From contig CBDDOJ010000002.1 in assembly GCA_965231865.1 (NCBI GenBank), positions 1,798,001-1,862,000 of the forward strand: DNA of 64,000 nucleotides, in the 5' to 3' direction. Source of the DNA: WTGA01 sp965231865 (GTDB taxonomy: Bacteria; Pseudomonadota; Gammaproteobacteria; Arenicellales; Poriferihabitantaceae). Of this stretch, positions 18,150 to 27,032 are shown one piece after another (position 1 is the stretch's first letter; each line of letters opens with the position of its first letter). Both the position numbers and the translations under genes were made by a program. Below the pieces are notes generated by a model, which was not told the origin of the DNA, searched no databases, and worked only from the letters and a program-made list of their open reading frames with translations.

Positions 18150-19220
18150 TCATTTGTGCAGGGATTTTGCCCGTTGCTGTTCCAGTGCCCAGTCAACGGA
18201 TTCCCGGACAATTTCCGATGCGTGTCCGGCCCGGGTGCGAAGGGCCTGGACGATGCCGGTTTCGTACCGTGCATTGCCAAGGGCGATGGCGATATTTCTC
18301 AACCAGCGGATGTGACCGATTCTGCGGATGGCCGACCCTTCCGTCTTTTTCAGGAAAGTATCCTCCTCCCATCGGAACAGTTCCATCAGGTTGCGATTAT
18401 CCAGCTGGTGCCGGGGCCTGAAATCGACTTCATCCGTCCATTTCGCATATTTGTTCCAGGGACAGACGAGCTGGCAGTCATCACACCCGAATATGCGGTT
18501 GCCCAGGGGTTTCCTGAATTCCCGGGGGATGGAACCTTTCAGTTCAATGGTCAGGTAGGAAATGCAGCGCCTGGCATCGAGCCGGTACGGGGCGACAATG
18601 GCGTTGGTGGGGCAAATGTCCATGCAGGCCTGGCAGCGGCCGCAATGCGGGGTGACCGGGGGGTCCACGGGAAGAGGCAGGTCGGTATACAGTTCCCCCA
18701 GGAAAAACCAGGACCCGGCTTCCCGGTTGAGTATGTTGGTATGCTTGCCCTGCCATCCCTGCCCGGACTTTTCCGCCAGCGCCTTTTCCATCACCGGGGC
18801 GCTGTCGCAAAATGCCCGATAGCCGAATTTCCCCACCTGCCCGGAAATCCGGTCCGCCAGGGTCTGCAGTCGCTTCCGGATCAGTTTGTGGTAGTCCCGG
18901 CCCAGTGCGTATCGGGAAATATACGCTTTTTCCGGCTGTTCCAGGATTTTTTCCGCACAGGCGGCCTGTTCATCCAGGTAGTCCATCCTGACCGTGATGG
19001 CCCGCAGTGTGCCGGGAACCAGTTCCTCCGGGCGGGTCCTTTTGGCCCCGTGCAGGGCCATGTACTCCATTTCCCCGTGGAATCTTGACCGCAGCCACTC
19101 TGCCAGTCGGGCCTCACAGCGGGCAAGGTCCACATCCGAGACCGCGGTATGAGCGAACCCGAGTTGCCGTCCCCAGACCCGGATTTGTCCAACCAGGTCT
19201 TTAAGGTTATGATCATTCAT
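18150..19220 (-). CDS. queG: Epoxyqueuosine reductase
   Basis: 356 aa. It catalyses the last step of queuosine synthesis, reducing epoxyqueuosine to queuosine in tRNA with a cobalamin cofactor and two 4Fe-4S clusters. The cluster motifs are CGRCQACMDICPTNAI and GCDDCQLVCPWN. The N-terminal GFAHTAVSD and RYALGRDYHKLIRKRL segments and the FCDSAPVMEKALA block, with the catalytic Asp, are all present. I start at the Met at 19220, which fits the family; an in-frame codon nine residues upstream is less likely. It diverges from the ureohydrolase gene, sharing a 105-bp AT-rich intergenic region. Confidence 0.95.
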   Translation of the reverse strand: MNDHNLKDLVGQIRVWGRQLGFAHTAVSDVDLARCEARLAEWLRSRFHGEMEYMALHGAKRTRPEELVPGTLRAITVRMDYLDEQAACAEKILEQPEKAYISRYALGRDYHKLIRKRLQTLADRISGQVGKFGYRAFCDSAPVMEKALAEKSGQGWQGKHTNILNREAGSWFFLGELYTDLPLPVDPPVTPHCGRCQACMDICPTNAIVAPYRLDARRCISYLTIELKGSIPREFRKPLGNRIFGCDDCQLVCPWNKYAKWTDEVDFRPRHQLDNRNLMELFRWEEDTFLKKTEGSAIRRIGHIRWLRNIAIALGNARYETGIVQALRTRAGHASEIVRESVDWALEQQRAKSLHK

Positions 19221-19325
19221 GGTGAGTAACCCTGTTTGCGAAAGCACCCGGTCTCAACCGGTTAGTGAGATGTCAAGAATCATACGCGAAGTCCAGATAT
19301 AGTCCAAAGTTTTATTTTCCGGCCA

Positions 19326-20273
19326 ATGCAAGACAAACCTGATATGCAATCCCTGTTTGGCGGTCGCCGGATGCGGGGGTTTTGTGATTTTCCTGCCGGG
19401 TCCGTGGACAATCTCGATGGGGCGGATATTGCTGTCCTTGGCGTCCCGGTCGCCACGTCCTATGCCACGGTGGGGGCGTACTGTGCCGGAGCACCGGATG
19501 CCATACGACAGGCACTTGGCTGGCCCGGGGTTTTGCAGCACCATGATTTTGATCTAGGGGGAACCGTGCTCGGTGAAGCCGGTCGGGCCGTGGATTGCGG
19601 GAACCTGGCCTGCAGCGAATCCGACTTCGCCGGGAACCGAAAACTGATCCGGGAGGCCATACACCGTGTGCTGGAGAGCCAGACGGTGCCGGTGGTACTT
19701 GGCGGCGATGATTCCGTTCCCATCCCGGTGCTGCAGGCGTATGAGAATTTCGGTCCCATCACCATCCTGCAGTTGGATGCCCATGCCGACTGGCGGGATG
19801 AAGTGCAGGGTGAGCAGTTTGGCCTGTCGAGCAATATGCGCCGAGCCTCGGAAATGCCCTGGGTGGAAGACATCATCCAGGTCGGTGCCAGGGGGCTGGG
19901 CAGTGCACGACCCGGGGATATCCAGGATGCCCTGGACTGGGGGGTCAAGTTCTTCCCCATGCACCAGGTGGAAGGATGGGGGCTGGAAACCGTTGTCGAC
20001 AAGATCTCGCCGGGTGCCCGGGTCTACATCGCTCTGGATATTGATGTCATGAACCCCTCCGTGGTTCCCGCGGTGATTGGACCTGCACCGGGGGGATTTT
20101 CCTACCGGGAGGTGATTTCGCTGTTTTGGCAGGTGGCCAGCAAGGCCAGGATTGCCGGCTTTAACCTGGTTGAGTTGATGCCCGATGCCGATATCGGGGG
20201 ACGCGGGGCCCTGGTGGCGGCTCGGATAGCCGCCACGGTATCGGGCCTCATCGCGAGACAGCGTCAGCCGTAG
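19326..20273 (+). CDS. Ureohydrolase (agmatinase/arginase family) with an unusual metal-site residue
   Basis: 315 aa, the length of agmatinases. The family hydrolyses guanidino compounds to urea with a binuclear Mn centre. Expected ligands are found as D151-A-H153-A-D155 and D238-I-D240. The first ligand motif, normally GGDHS, reads GGDDS (126-130), so the His ligand is an Asp. The usual SxDxDxxDPxxxPG motif is altered to ALDIDVMNPSVVPAVIG. The active-site loop SSNMRRASE also differs from typical agmatinase. Substrate is therefore uncertain: agmatine, guanidinobutyrate, guanidine or another compound. A LysE-like exporter follows 37 bp downstream. Confidence 0.8.
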   Translation: MQDKPDMQSLFGGRRMRGFCDFPAGSVDNLDGADIAVLGVPVATSYATVGAYCAGAPDAIRQALGWPGVLQHHDFDLGGTVLGEAGRAVDCGNLACSESDFAGNRKLIREAIHRVLESQTVPVVLGGDDSVPIPVLQAYENFGPITILQLDAHADWRDEVQGEQFGLSSNMRRASEMPWVEDIIQVGARGLGSARPGDIQDALDWGVKFFPMHQVEGWGLETVVDKISPGARVYIALDIDVMNPSVVPAVIGPAPGGFSYREVISLFWQVASKARIAGFNLVELMPDADIGGRGALVAARIAATVSGLIARQRQP

Positions 20274-20310
20274 GCCGCCCCTTTCCCCGTCGTACTGCGA
20301 GCCCTGTCCA

Positions 20311-20907
20311 ATGTACGAACCCGTGATTGCAACCTTCGTATTCTGGAGTACCTTTGTATTCACCATTGGTCCGTACTGGATTGCGATCATGGACGCGGCC
20401 AGGGATACCTCCTTCGTGGTACTGTACCGGAACTTTCTCATCTACTGCCTGGTTTCCTGGTTTCCGCTCAATGCCATCATCGGCCTGATCGTGGGGACCG
20501 TGGGAAATATCCATGAGGGAATGTATACCGGCCTGTATTTCGTCGGCGCCATGGTGATTTTTTACATGGCGTATAAAACGGCACAAAACCGGGTCGGCAC
20601 GGGGAAAGGGTTCGATTTCAACTGGAAAATGATGGCGCTGGTCTCCTGGTCAAGCCCCAAGGTATGGACCGCCATCCCCGCGGGGTTTCTCGCGGCAACC
20701 TACACCTCAAACCTGTATCTCAATATCGTCATCTTCTTTCTCGTTGGCATGCCCCTGTTTCTTTTCGGCGTCTACTTCTGGGGGATGATCGGCCGGCAGG
20801 GTGCCAGGCTGGCAAAGGGAAAAATCGCGGTGATCAATGCGTTGCTGCTGGCGGGTTTCGGGGTTTATCTCCTGTACCGGGGATTTTTATTGGTTCAGGG
20901 TGTATAG
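20311..20907 (+). CDS. LysE/RhtB-like membrane exporter
   Basis: 198 aa with about six hydrophobic helices, the size and layout of the LysE/RhtB amino-acid exporters. The GP dipeptide in the first helix (FTIGPYWIAIMD) and the WSSPKVWTAIPAGF segment, equivalent to the family's LLNPKAxLFF motif, support the match, though overall similarity looks remote. It follows the ureohydrolase on the same strand, suggesting export of a basic or guanidino-derived product. That pairing is inference. Confidence 0.62.
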   Translation: MYEPVIATFVFWSTFVFTIGPYWIAIMDAARDTSFVVLYRNFLIYCLVSWFPLNAIIGLIVGTVGNIHEGMYTGLYFVGAMVIFYMAYKTAQNRVGTGKGFDFNWKMMALVSWSSPKVWTAIPAGFLAATYTSNLYLNIVIFFLVGMPLFLFGVYFWGMIGRQGARLAKGKIAVINALLLAGFGVYLLYRGFLLVQGV

Positions 20908-20991
20908 TGGAGGCACCATGTTACTGTTGATTGCCAGCCTGATCGTGCCTGTTGTCAGAAACACCAGGATGGGGGGCCCCTGCCAAACGGG

Positions 20992-22725
20992 ATGAATTTT
21001 CTGACCCTGTCCTTTCGAATTTTCTCCATCGCCCTGTTTGGAGCGGTGGCCGGGGTCATTGCTTCGTTGGCTTCCATCCTGTTCGTTGAGGTGGTGGGTT
21101 ATCTGAACGAGTTGTTCATGGTCGATGTGGCAGACCGGAAGAAGCTGGGCAAGGAGTCCTGGTTTGTGATCTTTTCCATCCTGGTTCCCGCTGCGGGCGG
21201 CCTGGTCGTGGGCCTGATCTGTATGACGAACCGGGAAAAAAGACCGCTCAATCTGGCGGATACCATTCAATCCACGCAGACCCTGAGTTCGGATGCGCCC
21301 TTGAAGAGCGGCATGGCGACGGCCCTGGCGAGCATGGTGGCCATCGGCAGCGGCGCCTCGGTGGGCCAGTACGGACCCCTGGCGCATATGGGAGCCACCC
21401 TGGGGGTATCGATCAGCCGGTTCACCCGGAAAACCGGTTTTACCGGAACCATGGGGATTGGCTGTGGTGCGGCAGCGGCCATTGCCACCATTTTCAATGC
21501 GCCCATTGCCGGCCTGATATTTGCCCATGAAGTGATTCTGCGACATTATTCACTGAAGGTGTTTGCGCCGGTCACCGTATCGGCGGTGACGGGATACCTG
21601 TTTGCCAACTATGTGATTGAGTTGCCCCCGCTGTTTCGGATTGAATTCCTGACCCCGATTCAATCGCCGGAATTCCTGATCTTCATTGCGATCGGCATCA
21701 TGGGGGCCGGTGTGGCCGCCTTGTTCATAAGACTGGTTCTGGCGGTCGGTTCGGTGGCCGCAAAAATCAATATTCCCGGTTATCTCAAGCCCGCATTGGC
21801 CGGGGCTGTGCTGGGCATTGTTTCCATCTGGGTTCCGGAAGTGCTGGGTATCGGCGGCTCCGTATTGAGAAACAGTATTCTGTCCGCCTATACCGATTAC
21901 GAATTGCTTTATATCCTGATCGCAAAAATGGCGATGACGGCCCTTTGCCTGGGATTTGGGTTTGCAGGCGGGATCTTCAGTCCGGCGCTCATGGTGGGGG
22001 TTTTGTTCGGGGCATTCGTGGGGAATCTGGTCCCATTGTTCATGATTGAGCATTTTTCATCCATTGTCGTGTACGCGATTTGCGGCATGGTGGCCGTAAC
22101 CAGCCCGGTGATCGGCGCACCGCTGACGGCCATCCTGATTGTCTTTGAACTTACCCGAAACTATGAACTGACGATCGCTGCAATGATCAGTGTTGTCTTT
22201 GCCAACCTGGTGGGATACCGGCTGGTGGGCCGGTCCATTTTTGATATCCAGTTAAAGAGAAGGGGGTTTGATCTTTCTCTGGGGCGGGACCAGGCCGTGC
22301 TGGACAACCGCGAAATATCCGATTTCCTCTCCAGTGACTATGTCACCGCCAGCCCGGAGGCAACCCTGGGAACCCTGTTGTCCCGGATGCATAAAGAGGG
22401 GAAAAGCGAAGGGTATATTATTGATGGGGAGGACATCTACCTGGGAACCATTACCACGCTGCAGTTGACCGGGTACGGCAGTGGGGCGGATTCCATGGAT
22501 GACCCCTGCGGACTGTACCAGGAAAAGGAAGAGATCATCCTGTCCACCAATACGACGATATGGGCTGCGATGGAACAGATCCAGAGCTTTGTCGGAGAAA
22601 GTGTGCCGGTCGTGTCGGCGGATGGCCGGGGGACACTGGTGGGAGTCGTGTATGAAGCGAGCATCATCCGGGCGTATATGAAAACGCTGTATAATATCCG
22701 CCGGGAAGAATATGGGGCAGACTGA
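20992..22725 (+). CDS. ClC-type chloride channel/transporter with C-terminal CBS pair
   Basis: 577 aa: a ClC membrane domain (about 1-415) and two CBS domains (about 435-570). The selectivity motif GGIFSP is at 326-331 and the helix-F motif reads VGQYGP at 124-129 instead of G-R-E-G-P. The glutamate that gates the pore and couples chloride to protons in ClC antiporters is therefore a tyrosine, and the neighbouring Arg is Gln. Loss of this glutamate usually gives passive channel-like conduction, but other residues could compensate. The CBS pair may bind adenine nucleotides. It lies in line with the ureohydrolase and LysE-like genes. Confidence 0.88.
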   Translation: MNFLTLSFRIFSIALFGAVAGVIASLASILFVEVVGYLNELFMVDVADRKKLGKESWFVIFSILVPAAGGLVVGLICMTNREKRPLNLADTIQSTQTLSSDAPLKSGMATALASMVAIGSGASVGQYGPLAHMGATLGVSISRFTRKTGFTGTMGIGCGAAAAIATIFNAPIAGLIFAHEVILRHYSLKVFAPVTVSAVTGYLFANYVIELPPLFRIEFLTPIQSPEFLIFIAIGIMGAGVAALFIRLVLAVGSVAAKINIPGYLKPALAGAVLGIVSIWVPEVLGIGGSVLRNSILSAYTDYELLYILIAKMAMTALCLGFGFAGGIFSPALMVGVLFGAFVGNLVPLFMIEHFSSIVVYAICGMVAVTSPVIGAPLTAILIVFELTRNYELTIAAMISVVFANLVGYRLVGRSIFDIQLKRRGFDLSLGRDQAVLDNREISDFLSSDYVTASPEATLGTLLSRMHKEGKSEGYIIDGEDIYLGTITTLQLTGYGSGADSMDDPCGLYQEKEEIILSTNTTIWAAMEQIQSFVGESVPVVSADGRGTLVGVVYEASIIRAYMKTLYNIRREEYGAD

Positions 22726-22810
22726 GTTCCATCCGGTCAATGACTGGAGGGTTTTGGAACCGTCTGCGGGATCGAATCACTGAAAACAATACATTGAACA
22801 GGAGGAGACC

Positions 22811-23635
22811 ATGTGTGATTTAACGCGTTGTGGTGCCAGGCATTCTCTCCCCGAGGTCCGGGTTTCCGACCAGACACGCCGGGAATTTATCCAGGGCCTG
22901 GTGAGCCTGCCGCTCGCGACCGTGCTGGCGGTTCCGGCCCTGAGTCGGGCCGCGGCGGCGAGCACCGAGTCCATTTCCATCACCACCGGAAATGGCCGGT
23001 CCGTCTCCGCAGCGTTGGCGATGCCGGCTGCAGACAAGGCCCCCGCGGTGCTGTTAATCCATGAATGGTGGGGGCTGAATGATCAGATCAAAACCGTCGC
23101 GGCAGAATTTGCGAATCTCGGGTTCATCGCCCTTGCGGTGGATTTGTACCAGGGAGCGGTGGAGACGAAGCCGGACAAGGCCCGGGCATTGATGCAGGCG
23201 GTGAACCCCGGCGAAGCCACCGACACGCTGGTAAGCTGGGTAGACTGGTTGCGCCGGCATCCTGCGACGAACGGAAAGGTGGGCACGGTGGGCTGGTGCT
23301 TTGGGGGAGGGTGGTCCCTCAATGCGTCGGCGGCAACCCCCGTGGATGCAACGGTGGTCTACTATGGCAGGGTGGATCATGAGGCGGCCACGCTGGGGGC
23401 CCTGGACGGCCCGGTGATGGGACATTTTGCCACCCGGGATGGCTGGATCACTGCCAAAATGGTGGACGGATTTGAGTTCGCCATGGCCGACGCCGGAAAG
23501 GACCAGGGGCTGGCGGTTCACTGGTACGAGGCGGACCATGGCTTTGCGAACCCCACCAGCGCACGGTATGACGCGGAAGATGCGGCACTTGCCTGGGAAA
23601 GGACCGTTGGATTTTTTCGGGACCATTTGGGTTGA
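22811..23635 (+). CDS. Dienelactone hydrolase family protein, exported
   Basis: 274 aa alpha/beta hydrolase. The nucleophile is Cys163 in GWCFGG, with an Asp in the RDGWIT segment and a His in DHGFANP completing the Cys-Asp-His triad typical of dienelactone hydrolases. An N-terminal TRREFIQGL followed by a hydrophobic stretch ending SRAAAAS looks like a twin-arginine or related export signal; most family members are cytosolic. The start at ATG 22811 follows a GGAGGAG ribosome-binding site. The true substrate is unknown; carboxymethylenebutenolide-like lactones are the family reference. Confidence 0.85.
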   Translation: MCDLTRCGARHSLPEVRVSDQTRREFIQGLVSLPLATVLAVPALSRAAAASTESISITTGNGRSVSAALAMPAADKAPAVLLIHEWWGLNDQIKTVAAEFANLGFIALAVDLYQGAVETKPDKARALMQAVNPGEATDTLVSWVDWLRRHPATNGKVGTVGWCFGGGWSLNASAATPVDATVVYYGRVDHEAATLGALDGPVMGHFATRDGWITAKMVDGFEFAMADAGKDQGLAVHWYEADHGFANPTSARYDAEDAALAWERTVGFFRDHLG

Positions 23636-23815
23636 TTCGCGTTTTACGGGTGGAAGGCCAGGGAGATTGCACCCGGGATGGGCCTGTGCGGCGGTCTGGC
23701 GGGTTCTGCTGAGGGAGGACCGGATGATTGTTGGAGCAGGGAGTGAGTTTCCCACTGTCCAACCCGGATGACGGGGGATGCCCGGTACGTTGACATCCTC
23801 CCCAGGACCCGGTGA

Positions 23816-25306
23816 ATGAGTTCCGTGGTGAATCCGACTCATCGGCTGTATACCTCCCGGCAATGCCGGGAGCTGGATCGAATCGCCATGGAGGAATTTG
23901 GATTTTCCGGCCTGGCATTGATGAAAACCGCGGGACTGCGGGCGTTTTCCCGGATCACCCGGCAGTTTGGTTATCGGGAACCCTTTGTCGTGCTCTGTGG
24001 TTCCGGCAACAATGGGGGAGACGGATATGTGGTGGCGCGGTGTGCCCGGGAAACCGGCCTGGAAGTGGTGGTGGTTCCGGCCTTTGCACCCGGGACCCGG
24101 GACACCATCCGCACATGCCAGGAGTATCTGGACCTCGGCGGCAGGGTGGCCCCCCAGGGCGATGAAGAGGTTCTGGGCGACGCAGGCATCATTGTCGATG
24201 GCCTGTTTGGTACCGGGTTGAGCCGTGCACCGGCGGGTGCGAGTGCCCGGTTGATCGAAACGGCGAACCAGGTCCACTGTCCGGTGGTGGCATTGGATGT
24301 GCCGTCGGGGCTGGACAGCGATACCGGGGCCGTGTTCTCTCCGTGCATCCAGGCGGACATGACGGTTACGTTCATTGGGAAGAAACTGGGGTTGTATACG
24401 GGAGCCGGCACAGAGCGATGCGGACCGGTCTGTTTTGAGGACCTGGATGTGCCGGTTGGCGTTCATGACCGGCTGTCGGCGGTAGGCAGGGTGATGCCTC
24501 CTCACCGGCTGCCCGGACGTCGTGTGGATTCCCATAAGAGGGACTATGGCAGTGTGGTGGTCGCCGGGGGGGATGACGGGATGCTGGGGGCGGTCCTGTT
24601 GTGCGGACAGGCGGCCCTTCGCTGCGGCAGCGGGCTGGTGACGATCCTGTCTACCCGGAAGCACCTGGACCTGCCGGCGATCTATTGCCCGGAGTTAATG
24701 AGCCGGTGCCTGGAAAACGGGTCCGCGCTGGATGCCAGTCTGGACCGCTGTGATGTGGTGGTTCTTGGCCCGGGCCTGGGCCAGGGCCAATGGGGCGAAT
24801 CCGTTTTCGAGCGGGTGCGGTCTCTCGGGCTGCCCACGGTCATCGACGCGGATGGACTGAATATCCTGTCCCGGTCCGGGATGAAAAATGAAAACCAGAT
24901 ACTTACCCCGCACCCGGGGGAAGCGGCCCGGCTGCTGCACTGCCCGACCCGGGAGGTTCAAAATGACCGGGTGGGGGCGGCCCGGGAAATCAGAAAACAG
25001 TATGGGGGGGTCTGCATCCTCAAGGGAGCCGGTTCCCTGGTGGTCGACGGAGCGGATGAAGTCACGGTTTGTGACCGCGGCAATCCGGGCATGGCAAGCG
25101 CCGGCATGGGGGATGTCCTGTCCGGCATGGTTGGGGCGCTGGTGGGGCAGGGCATGCCGTTGCCGGATGCGGCCCGGGCCGGTGTCTGGCTGCATTCGAG
25201 CTGCGCCGATAGGGCCGCTGAAAATCTGGGCCAGACCAGCCTTCTTGCCAGCGACATTGTCCAGGTGCTGCCACGGATGCTGGTCCGGTATTCCCGGGAG
25301 CGGTAG
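23816..25306 (+). CDS. nnr: Bifunctional NAD(P)H-hydrate epimerase / ADP-dependent dehydratase
   Basis: 496 aa, a fusion of NnrE (about 1-215) and NnrD (about 235-496). It repairs hydrated NADH and NADPH: the epimerase interconverts the R and S forms and the dehydratase removes water using ADP. NnrE motifs are CRELDRIAMEEFG, CGSGNNGGDGYVVAR and DVPSGLDSDTG. NnrD motifs are GPGLGQ, DADGLNILS, LTPHPGEAARLL and NPGMASAGMGDVLSGM, the last being the nucleotide-binding loop. It lies upstream of tsaE as in E. coli. Confidence 0.96.
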   Translation: MSSVVNPTHRLYTSRQCRELDRIAMEEFGFSGLALMKTAGLRAFSRITRQFGYREPFVVLCGSGNNGGDGYVVARCARETGLEVVVVPAFAPGTRDTIRTCQEYLDLGGRVAPQGDEEVLGDAGIIVDGLFGTGLSRAPAGASARLIETANQVHCPVVALDVPSGLDSDTGAVFSPCIQADMTVTFIGKKLGLYTGAGTERCGPVCFEDLDVPVGVHDRLSAVGRVMPPHRLPGRRVDSHKRDYGSVVVAGGDDGMLGAVLLCGQAALRCGSGLVTILSTRKHLDLPAIYCPELMSRCLENGSALDASLDRCDVVVLGPGLGQGQWGESVFERVRSLGLPTVIDADGLNILSRSGMKNENQILTPHPGEAARLLHCPTREVQNDRVGAAREIRKQYGGVCILKGAGSLVVDGADEVTVCDRGNPGMASAGMGDVLSGMVGALVGQGMPLPDAARAGVWLHSSCADRAAENLGQTSLLASDIVQVLPRMLVRYSRER

Positions 25307-25422
25307 CGTCGGCGGCTATGCGGATTTTCGGTTGTCCGTGTTACTATTCCACCGTGTTGCTGGCCAGCCGGATTTGAGGCGGGTTGTGCCGGGCCAGCCA
25401 TGTTCACAAACCGTTGATACCC

Positions 25423-25869
25423 ATGTACCGAATCGAAGTTCCGGATGAAAGCTCAATGCTGGCGGTTGGCAGGTCCGTGGCGCGCACACTGAAACGGGGC
25501 GACCTGGTGTTTCTGCGTGGAGAACTGGGTGCAGGGAAAACCACGATGGCAAGGGGAATACTGAATGGGTTTGGATGGAAAAACACCGTCACAAGCCCCA
25601 CGTATACCCTGGTTGATTTCTATGATATTGGCGGAAAATCATTCTATCACATGGATCTGTATCGTCTTGAAAGCACGGACGAACTGGAAATGGTGGGTGT
25701 CCGGGACATGGTCAACCCGGAAAGCATCTGCCTCATTGAATGGCCGGAAAGGGGAGAGGAGATCCTGCCGGAACCCGACATGGAAATCCTGATCCGTTAT
25801 CGGGAAACCGGGCGGGAAGTGGAAATACGACCCGAACCCGACGGTGCCGACGGATGGCCGGGGTGGTGA
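25423..25869 (+). CDS. tsaE: tRNA threonylcarbamoyladenosine synthesis ATPase
   Basis: 148 aa from ATG 25423. TsaE is the ATPase of the TsaBDE complex that makes t6A37 in ANN-decoding tRNAs. The P-loop is GELGAGKTT, followed by TSPTYTLVDFY and HMDLYRLE, both diagnostic, and a C-terminal CLIEWPERG motif. Upstream in-frame codons give a longer frame but lack family similarity. It ends inside the next gene with a 16-bp overlap. Confidence 0.95.
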   Translation: MYRIEVPDESSMLAVGRSVARTLKRGDLVFLRGELGAGKTTMARGILNGFGWKNTVTSPTYTLVDFYDIGGKSFYHMDLYRLESTDELEMVGVRDMVNPESICLIEWPERGEEILPEPDMEILIRYRETGREVEIRPEPDGADGWPGW

Positions 25870-27032
25870 GTCCGCGGTTCCACTGGTTCCTCATGGCCGG
25901 GTTGCTTGCGGTCCTGTTTGCCGGACCGGCTCAATCCGCCAGCATCCACGATATCCGAATGTGGCACGCACCGGAACGATCAAGAATCGTTTTTGACATG
26001 GACCGGGCCGTGCAGTACAAGGTCTTTACCCTGGAGAATCCCAAAAGGGTAGTGATTGACCTGCCCGATACGCGACTCAAAAGCGCAGCACCCCCGCCGG
26101 GTTCCACCGGCCCATTTATCAAGCAGATCCGCGTGGGATACCCTGATTCCAGCAAGTTGCGGGTGGTTTTCGATCTGGACAAACCGGTCCGTTACTATAT
26201 CCAGACACTGAAACCCGTCAACAACTACCAATACCGGCTGGTGGTCGACTACTACCATCGGGATTCCATTGCCGCCATCATCGAGCAGCAGTCCAAGCCC
26301 AGGAAACCGGAGCCGGCAAAGCCGAAGAAGCCAGGAGAGAAACTGCTGGTCCTGATTGACCCCGGGCACGGTGGCGAAGACCCGGGGGCACTGGGCAAGA
26401 AGACCCAGGAAAAGAAAGTGGTGCTGACGATTGCCAGGAAATTGAAGGACCAGATCAACCGGGAACCCGGGATGCGGGCGGAACTGACCCGAAAAGGGGA
26501 CTACTACGTTGGATTGCGCAAGCGTACACGGATTGCCCGGGACCTGCAGGCGGATTTGTTTATCTCCATCCATGCCGATGCCTTCAAGAACCGGAATGTA
26601 CGCGGGGCTTCGGTCTATGCCCTGTCCCAACGGGGGGCCTCCAGTGAAAAGGCAAGATGGCTGGCCAACAAGGAAAATGCCTCGGACCTGGTAGGGGGGG
26701 TCAGTCTGGCCGACAAGGGCAACGACCTCGCCGGAGTACTGCTTGACATGTCCATGACCAAGACCGTTACCGCCAGCATCGATTTTGGCCGGGAAGTGCT
26801 GGCGGAATTGTCCAAGATCGGCAAGATACACGGCAAACATGTGGGACAGGCGGGATTCGCAGTGCTCAAGTCCCCGGATATTCCGTCGATTCTGGTGGAA
26901 ACGGCCTATATTACCAATGCAAAGGATGAACAGTTGCTTCGAAACTCCAAATACCAGGCCCGCATTGCCAAAGCCATTGTCGCCGGCATTCATCGATATC
27001 TGAAAAAAAACCCGAATATCTATGCCTACTGA
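25854..27032 (+). CDS. amiC: N-acetylmuramoyl-L-alanine amidase, AmiB/AmiC type
   Basis: About 392 aa. It cleaves the amide bond between muramic acid and the peptide in the periplasm, separating daughter cells. A signal peptide (FLMAGLLAVLFAGPAQS) is followed by an AMIN domain (about 25-130) for septal targeting, a basic Pro/Lys linker, and the Amidase_3 domain. Zinc ligands are His in DPGHGGEDPGA, the Glu in the following TQEKKV segment, and His in SIHADAF; the catalytic Glu is in VETAYITN. No LysM repeat is present. The symbol amiB is equally used for this position in other species. The end overlaps mutL by 11 bp. Confidence 0.93.
   Translation: MAGVVSPRFHWFLMAGLLAVLFAGPAQSASIHDIRMWHAPERSRIVFDMDRAVQYKVFTLENPKRVVIDLPDTRLKSAAPPPGSTGPFIKQIRVGYPDSSKLRVVFDLDKPVRYYIQTLKPVNNYQYRLVVDYYHRDSIAAIIEQQSKPRKPEPAKPKKPGEKLLVLIDPGHGGEDPGALGKKTQEKKVVLTIARKLKDQINREPGMRAELTRKGDYYVGLRKRTRIARDLQADLFISIHADAFKNRNVRGASVYALSQRGASSEKARWLANKENASDLVGGVSLADKGNDLAGVLLDMSMTKTVTASIDFGREVLAELSKIGKIHGKHVGQAGFAVLKSPDIPSILVETAYITNAKDEQLLRNSKYQARIAKAIVAGIHRYLKKNPNIYAY

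Noticed and set aside
23054..24664. 536-codon minus-strand open frame
   Set aside because: Antisense to the dienelactone hydrolase and nnr genes; Arg/His/Pro-rich product without similarity to known proteins.
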